The notes below the pieces were generated by a model that saw only the letters and a list, made by a program, of their open reading frames with translations, was not told the DNA's origin and did not search any database. Shown in pieces: positions 57,120 through 64,000 of a stretch of DNA of 64,000 bases. Origin of the DNA: Udeniomyces pyricola (Eukaryota; Basidiomycota; Tremellomycetes; Cystofilobasidiales; Mrakiaceae); the NCBI GenBank assembly GCA_039545295.1, contig BCIK01000010.1:372001-436000 (forward strand). Direction: 5' to 3'. Every line of letters begins with the position of its first letter. The first letter of the stretch is position 1. Position numbers and translations under genes: made by a program.

Positions 57120-60100
57120 ATGTTCTCCTCCCATCCTACACGCCCAAAGGAGTTCCAGGCCGTCCTCCTCGCAGGCCATGGCGCAGAGTATGTCCCGTCC
57201 TTACTCCCCCCTCACACCTCCTCATCTTTCCGCCTTTATTCACCCTCCCTTCCAAACTAATGCGCCTGCGTCTCACCTTTGTCCTCCTCCTCGTTTCCTC
57301 TCCAGCCTCTTCCCTCTCACAGACCGCAAACCCGATAGCTTATGCAAAGCTCTCTTGCCCATCGGCAATGAGCCCATGATCTCTTATACTCTCGCTTGGC
57401 TCGAGCAGGCTGGTATTCTCGGTATGTGAACCGTTCAGTCGACGGTTTCTTTCCCTCCTTCCCTCTGCCTTTCTCTCTCCTTGCTTGTTTCTGTTCGACG
57501 TTGACTCTCCAAACCTGTCGTCATACACATATTCGTACCACAAATAACAACCACCTAAACATCTCCAGATGTCCTCATCCTCACACCTAAACCCTACTAT
57601 TCCGCCCTCTCGCATCATCTCCAATCCTTCCGCCAAACGCAAACGCGTGACGGCGATGGCGCGATGCGGATCGATCTCCAAGCCGTCAAGGATGCTGACG
57701 CCGGAGGCGGAGGTGGAGGTGAGGACGACGGGGACGACGAAGGTGCGCTTAGGGGCAAGACGGCTGATCTGTTGAGGCAATTCAGGGATTGGTTGACGGT
57801 GAATATCGCGGTTGATGCCTTCCTCCTTTTGACTTTCTGTCGGGGTTAGACCTTACTCACACGCCCATGCGGGTTCTTCCATCGTTCCTCCTTCCTAGAC
57901 CGACTTCATTGTTCTTCCCTGTGACTTTGTTCCCCCACCAACTCTCCAACTCTCCACTCTCCTCGACGCTCATCGGGTTCGGGAGAACGCCGCCCTCACC
58001 ACCCTCTTTTACGAACGCGCCGAGGTCGGCAAGGACGGGCCCGATCGTATCCTCGTCGGGCTCGACAAGTCGAGCAACACGCTTTTACACGTCCAGGAAT
58101 TGGAGAAGAAGGATATGGAGGATGAGATCTCGTTGAGGATGAGTTTGCTTTGGAAGTGAGTCATCTCTTCTCCCTTGCCTTCTGTGCTCTCTGGCGTGAA
58201 TTGGTCTCTCTTTCTTCGTCTCTCTATGATGAAACCCCACGTATCATCCTTGTTCTTCGAGCCGAGGTCCGAAGAGGAAAAGTTGATCAAGACGAGTGAT
58301 CAGTAGGCAGGTCTGGGTAACGGGGAACCAGAGCAAAACTTGAACCGAGGGGATCCCAGAGCCAAGCAGAATGCGCAGCGAGGGCTCGAACAGAGAAACC
58401 TCTTTTTTTTCTTTTCGAGTTCGCGTTCGCCCATTCTTTAGCCCACCTCTGTCCTTGCACCTTGATTTCCTCTCCAACGTGCTTCAGATGATTGTCTTGC
58501 TCTCCTCGTCTTGACCTTCTCTTCCTTTTCGGTTCGCTTGGTGAAGACGACACCATCTGGGTAGTCCACTTCGCGATTCAATCGCCTCTCGGATTCTGAA
58601 AATCATCCTTTTCCTTGCTTCTTACGTTCACGCATAAATACACAATCCCATGACTTCAAATCAACTCCATTTGCTAATCAGTGTTTCCTTCATCCTCTCT
58701 CGCATCGTATCTTGCATTGCCATGACCTGTCCGTTCTCCCGGCTCTTTCTGGCACGCATACGAAAAGGTTCCCCACATTGAGTCTTACGACCAAATTGCT
58801 CGATTCACACGTTTATATCTTCAAGCATTCGACACTGTCCCTCCTGGATGAATATCCACAGATCGAGTCGATCCGCGAGGAACTGGTCCCCTGGCTGATC
58901 AAGGGAGGGTACCAGACGAGGTTGGCCAAGAGGTGGAAGCATGGTGCGTACGGCTTGGCGGCTGGAAGAGGAGAGGAGAGAGAAATATGATCAATAGGGG
59001 GTAGGGTCGTCGTTGTCCATCTGTAGACAAAGGTAAACTAACTTCCCTTCGATTCCCTAACCTTCCCCCCCCCCCTTCCCCCGCCTTTCTTCTTCTCTTG
59101 TTCTCCTTATATTGCTCCTTGCATTTAGTTTTGAACCCATCCACGAACCCTCAGTCCCTGGCCTTGTCCCACTCCAACTCGCACCTTTCAAGCACCATCT
59201 CCCATCCCTCTTCTATCCCCCCACACCTCCTTCGCACCACTCCACCCTCTTCGACGTTGGCCTCCACGCTGTCCTCTCCGAAATCTTCTAAACCCGCGCC
59301 CGGTGGGTCCCGACCGTTCCTCTCTCGGAGCGTAACCGTCAACCATGGCCGTCGAGGCGATGGCGGAGATTACGACGAGGAGGACGATGAGGAGAATGAG
59401 ATGGGCGACGATGGTGCGGGCAGGAGAGTCGATTGCGGTATTGTTGTTCATAGGTTGGAAGATGGCTTTGTCGCAAGGGCGAATACGATCCCAACGTACT
59501 TTGAATTGAACAGACAGGTGAGTTGGTTCTTCTTTTTTTTTTTTTTTCACTTCAGACTTGAGGATTGACGGGCCTAAGGATCAACACATTGGCTTTTCCT
59601 TTCTTTCTATGTCCTATTTCCATGTTTTACTCTACTGACCGCTTCTATCTATACCTCTTCCATCCTATATCCTTCCAGTTCCTTAAAGCGCTGCCACCCT
59701 CCTCATCCATCTCGACCTCCCTACCGAACCAACTCATCTCTGCTTCCTCCACAAATTCCATCACGTCCTCCCTTCCAACTTCCCCAACCAACGCCACCGC
59801 CACCACCACCGCCTCTTCCTCATCCTCTTCCACTCCCTCTACGTTCTCCCCTTCATCCATCTCCCAACCTCTCTCCCAACCCCAAACCACCCCACCTTCT
59901 TCCTCTAACCTCCCTCTCATCTCCCCTTCCTGTCAAATCTCACCTGATTCGCACGTCGGAGCCTCGACTAAGATCTCCGATCGAACGTCCATCAAGAAAT
60001 CCCTTATCGGTCGCCATTGTACCATCGGTCGGAACGTCAAATTGACGGGTTCGATTGTCATGGACTTTGTGACGATTCGGGATGGCGCTAAGATCGAGGG

Positions 60101-60467
60101 GACGATTATCGGACAAGGAGCGGTCGTAGGGGAAAAAGCGGACCTCAGGGATTCTGAGGTCGGAGGCAAGTTTGAAGTCGTCGCCGAAAGTAAGTGTGAG
60201 GGACAATAAAGAAAAAAAAAAGAGAAAAAAAAAAGATTCAGAGAACTGGCTTCTCGTGTCTTGCTTTTTTTTTTTTTTTCTTCCTTTGTCTCGTTTTTTT
60301 TTTTCTCGTTTTCTTATTCTTTCTTCGGTCAAAGACAAAGGAGAAAACTAAAAACCTGACCGTCTCTCCTCTTCGTTTCTTCTCCCTTTCTTCCCCTCCC
60401 CCCCACCAAACCGCGTACCCTCCATTCAGGCAAAGTCAAGAACGAAAAACTCTCGACGACTCTCTAG
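57120..60467 (+). CDS. GCD1: translation initiation factor eIF2B subunit gamma
   Basis: Subunit of the eIF2B guanine-nucleotide exchange factor, the target of eIF2-alpha phosphorylation in general amino-acid control. Exons 57120-57187, 57306-57421, 57569-57798, 57899-58155, 58768-58943, 59129-59517, 59679-60189 and 60430-60467 give 594 aa. The nucleotidyltransferase-like domain is clear: EFQAVLLAGHGADLFPLTD, KALLPIGNEPMISYTLAWLE, VLILTPKPYYS, DFIVLPCDFVPPP, PTLSLTTKLLDSHVYIF and SIREELVPWLIKGGYQ. The C-terminal left-handed beta-helix has hexapeptide repeats (SHVGASTKISDRTSIKKSLI, then TIGRNVKLTGSIV, TIRDGAKIEGTIIGQG). Ser/Thr/Pro-rich and acidic inserts separate the halves. Intron 4 is long (612 nt). 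Yeast Gcd1 is 578 aa, so length fits. Confidence 0.93.
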
Positions 60468-61326
60468 AAACAAACCAAAACAAAAAAAAAAAAAAAAAAA
60501 AAAAAGGAAAAAAGGGGGTTTGGGGGGGGGGGGGGGGGGGGGTTTATGGGAAAGGAGACGATCGATCATCCCGACTCGCTTTCGTCTTTCTTTTCTGTTA
60601 TCTTGTTCTTTTACCGCCTCCATATATATAGGATTGATGAGATATATAGACATAACAGGTGATGTGAGGTCATTACTAGTCCATATAATGATAGAGATTA
60701 GGGACTGGAAGACAGAAACAGAAACAGAAAGGAAGCAGATGAGAACCATCAAACCGAAAGCACACACACACACACACAGAGAAAGAACAAGAGAGGGGAC
60801 TAAGAAGACACAGAGTCTCTGGACAAGATTCCAAAAAGGATAACCAGAAGAAGAAAAAAAGAGAAGGGATCAAAAATTCAACAAGTGAAAAACTCTTCAA
60901 TCGTCGAATCAATGTCCAATATGGGGGAAGGGGGGCTGTTGGCTTGCCCAAATCAGGGAGAAGCCGGCCACCGAGTCAGGAATGGATTAAGGAAAAGAAA
61001 ACACACCCAAAAACAAAAACAAAAATCTATTCGGAACATATTTAGAGAGGCAAAAGAACAAAGAGAAGAAGAAGAAGAAAAGAAAGCAGAAAGGAGCGAG
61101 ATATGTATACACATAGTCGAAACATCGCCAGGGAAATCGGATCGACACAGAGCGAATTGAAAAAGGGGGTTCGATTTGACAATCCGGCGTCCACCTACCT
61201 ACCTACACGGATGAGGAGAATAAAGAAAGCAGAAGAGCTCAACCAGACCGACCAAAGTCGGGAATCAAAGGTCATAAACATGGAGTCTGTCGTGTTTTTT
61301 TTTTTTTGTTCTTCGATTGTTTCCGT
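60468..61326. other. convergent 3' region between GCD1 and the IML2-like gene
   Basis: 859 bp of untranslated sequence with a poly-A run (60483-60505), a G-run (60522-60541), a CA run (60762-60778) and purine-rich sequence. No gene is recognised. Confidence 0.55.
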
Positions 61327-64000
61327 TTACTTCTTGCCGGCAGCGATCGCGGCGCGCACGGTTTGGAGGGACGCGTTGGTCTTGATGGCAAGGCTGGAAT
61401 GGAGGGAGTATTTACCCGTCTATCATTTCGAGAAGGACAGATGCAGAACAACGAAGCCACTCATCCATTAGCTCCACATTTCGTGCAAGACGCAAACGAT
61501 ATGGGGTTCTCAAGGTAGAAAGGAAGGGGAAAAAACACGCACGGGTTTCTTCTGAGCGTTCAACTCGGTCGGTTTGCCATCCATAACGATCTGGAGGTGC
61601 TTAAGCGCGAGCTCATGGTTGCCCGTCTTTTCATACAGCAAGCCGAGCTCGTAATGGGCATGGAAGATGAGGAAGTGGTCGAGTTCGATCTTGGGTCCGT
61701 GCTGCAACCATTCCAAGACGATCAGCGTGGAGAAAAATAGGTGAGAGGGATGAGAAAGACAACACGGTTAAGTACATGACTTTCTGCTAGACCTCAGAAA
61801 GAAGAATAGCCACAAAGAATGAACCCCCTCCCCCTCTTTCCTGAAAAGAAAATAGACAAAAAAGACACTCACCTCCAATACCGAGCGAAGGCACTCAAAC
61901 GCCTCCTTCGTGACAGCCTCCCTATCGACATCTTCATCGACCAATTCATCCTTACCCGCCACCGCATCTATCGGTCGGTACGCTACGAACCCGAGCGCAA
62001 CGCCCTTCAAGAACTGAGCGAGAGCGTAATCGTCCCAGAACTCCTTGCCGTTGCCGTAGGTTTCGGGTGTCGAGGCCGTCGCGGCGAGAACGTCGAGGAG
62101 CGTTTGGATCCGGGGAATCGTCCGTTGTCGGAGGACGGAGGAAGGGGAGTGAGCAAGAGCCCCAAAGACGTAAGACTACATCATTGATATGGAAGAAGCA
62201 GGGGCGACGACGACAATATCATCAACAACCAGCATTCGATGTCAAACGGAACAAAACCACAGAAGCATCCCAGAGAATGCTCAGTCTTTCACAGAACGTA
62301 CGAGCTCGATACCGGGGATCGCTAGGCGACCTTGCGAGATGAACTTTCGGGCTTTACGCGCGACGAATTTCTGACAATAAAAGATCCGAGAAGCATCAAA
62401 CAAGGCAGGAAAGGGAAGGGGGAAAAAGTGTGACGGAAGGCAATCAGCATCCCCGAACGAGCAACGCTCAAAGCCGCATGACCCGACTCTCGAACAGAGA
62501 GGTGAGACAAGCGTAGCACTATTGTTTCGTCTTCTTGTAGAGAAAGAAGGGTGTAGAGAAAGAGGTAGAGAAAGAGAGGGGGAGGAATAAGGGGAAAAAA
62601 GCGTGTCTGAGGCCTTACTTCGATCGGCAATGATTTCCCAACGACCTGCAATTCATATTCAGATATTCACGTCAGTTCACTCACTCGGGCGAAGAAAACA
62701 CCTCAAGTACGCTCGTCGAGGAAAGTTGGACAACAAGAAGCCGAGAGTTTCGTCATGGAAGAAAGGACGGGAGTGAAATCAAATGTCCAAGAATGGGAAT
62801 CGACAAACCTTGCGAATCGTCTTTGGCAGCATCTCCATATCGGCCAAAACGGCTTTCTGATCGTGTTGGCCCGTCTCCAAAGCGGCAGCTGCCTTCGAGC
62901 TTGGTTACGTCGCCATGATGTGCAAATGAGAAGAGACGGGGAAAAGAGGAAGGGAGTATAGGGGAACAGCGAACAACGAGTCAGTACGAACGTTTACCGA
63001 GAGACAACGCACACATGGACATGACTCAAGAGGCGAGGATGATCACACCCATCAGAAGGACTCAATCTACAGGAAGGAGAAGACACAGATACATTGGGGA
63101 ACCCAAAAACAAAGAAATACTTACTACAAGTAGGTTGCCTTGGACCAATTGGAGCCTGTATACAGCTGCTCGAAGCACGCCTCGGCGTCGACAAAGTCGT
63201 TGAGGCAAAGATCGTTGACACCCCGGTCCCAGCGGGCGATGAGTCTACGAACATCCCAAAAAGAGGAACAAGAAAGAGATAGGAAGAGGTGTGACGATGA
63301 AAACAGGAAGACGTTTACAAGAGATGGTTGCCCAGAACGAGATAGATATGATCAGTTTTTCAGTCTATTTTTTGTTCTAAAATCGCACATACTCATGAGA
63401 AGCCTTCCTTGAAGCTCTTGAGGATGAACGAACAAGAAAGCAGAAAGAAAGCAGGAACGAGGAGATAAGATACAATACGCAACTGGAGTTGGATGTAATC
63501 CGATTGGGATTGGATTGCACGTTCGAGCACCTGATTCGACAGCTGAGGTTGACATTGGATTATATGCAGGCGGCTCTGGAAGAAGAGCGTAAAGACACCA
63601 TTGGGAAACCTTTTTGTTGGGGAAGGGTGGTGAACAGGGGGCGGGGGGGGGGGGGGGGGTTCCCGAAAGCAAAAGGAAAAGGAAGGGTTTGCGAGCAATC
63701 ACAGGAAGGATGATTCAGAGAAGAAACCGAGAGGATCGTTCAGTCAACGACTTCTCTAACTGACGTAGCAATCAACAAAATTCGCTCAAAAGGGAAACAA
63801 GGCGGCGAACCCTTCACTTGACTCTCTCACTTACCTCTCCAGGTTCCACCACATGATCTTTTCTGCAAACGGTACATCCACACCCACGACAGGAACGAGC
63901 GACGAGATCACGAGGTGAAACACGAGCAAGATCATGTCCGAGACGGGCCTTCGGACACCTTCTTGGGTCGCCGAGATAGAAGGCTCAGGCGATGCGGCGG
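61327..64000 (-). CDS. IML2/TTC39-like TPR outer-membrane protein, 5' end cut by the window edge
   Basis: Exons within the window: 64000(partial)-63835, 63609-63484, 63244-63125, 62899-62809, 62645-62619, 62370-62302, 62175-61873, 61701-61543 and 61419-61327, coding for the last 383 residues. This is the C-terminal half of the IML2/TTC39 family. Characteristic runs are DMILLVFHLVISSLVPVVG, KIMWWNLERFPNGVFTLFFQ, YIQLQLIARWDRGVNDLCLN, YTGSNWSKATYLYSKAAA, LIFHAHYELGLLYEKTGNHE (TPR-like) and a final helix ending AAIAAGKK. In yeast Iml2 is a mitochondrial outer-membrane protein linked to inclusion-body clearance and lipid metabolism. Exon 5 is only 27 nt (VVGKSLPIE). A G-run in the first complete intron (63640-63660) is C-rich on the coding strand. 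The N-terminal half lies beyond 64000. Confidence 0.88.

Noticed and set aside
58300..58400. A GTTCGAGCC box (minus strand) in the long GCD1 intron that resembles a tRNA B box
   Set aside because: The flanking bases do not pair as a T stem, no matching A box lies at the right distance, and no 7-bp acceptor stem can be formed.
1..64000. Transposons, LTRs, rRNA, viral or plasmid sequence
   Set aside because: No transposase, reverse transcriptase, terminal repeat pair, rRNA block or capsid-like reading frame was recognised on either strand.

Overview
The window is nuclear DNA of a filamentous or yeast-like fungus, almost certainly a basidiomycete. Every gene is broken up by GT-AG introns: my 18 gene models need about 115 of them, mostly 80-250 nt. 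The gene content is fungal: SEY1, a Zn(II)2Cys6 regulator, a KRE9/KNH-type GPI protein, SPC3, SWC4 and DHA1 transporters. I cannot place it more precisely. All joins were made by reading splice sites and conserved protein motifs. Every complete model closes in frame, with two weak places: the prolidase 5' end and one junction of the Zn2Cys6 gene.

Layout. 1-11 kb, plus strand: prolidase, tRNA/mRNA pseudouridine synthase PUS7, and a protein phosphatase 1 inhibitor-2/GLC8 homologue. 11.9-21.3 kb, minus strand: SEY1 (ER fusion GTPase), an unknown two-helix membrane protein, and a SWIM-RING zinc-finger protein. The last shares a 267-bp divergent promoter with the plus-strand NAD-dependent methylene-THF dehydrogenase MTD1 (21.6-24 kb). 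24.6-35.5 kb, minus strand: DHA1 drug/polyamine-type transporter, secreted CHRD-domain protein, signal peptidase subunit SPC3, and an unknown acidic coiled-coil protein. 35.9-38.6 kb, plus: S-adenosylmethionine decarboxylase SPE2. 39.8-43.6 kb, minus: a second DHA1 transporter. 45.6-53.4 kb, plus: a small KRE9-like GPI protein and a very large Zn2Cys6 transcription factor. 54.2-64 kb: SWC4 (minus) and eIF2B-gamma/GCD1 (plus), divergent over a 10-bp GATA-bearing tandem array, then an IML2/TTC39-like protein (minus) running off the right edge.

Most of these are unrelated housekeeping genes: translation control, RNA modification, chromatin, ER secretion, peptide turnover. One possible functional grouping is MTD1 (one-carbon folate), SPE2 (AdoMet to decarboxylated AdoMet for polyamines) and two DHA1 transporters of a family that includes polyamine exporters, all within 22 kb. 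This is inference from proximity only. No rRNA, tRNA, transposon, CRISPR or viral sequence was recognised.

The most unusual features are an RGG box inserted in PUS7, repeated 18-nt micro-exons, a high share of introns with a GTNCGT 5' splice site, the GATAGTATAT decamer array, and homopolymer C/G tracts with ambiguous bases concentrated in introns and untranslated regions.
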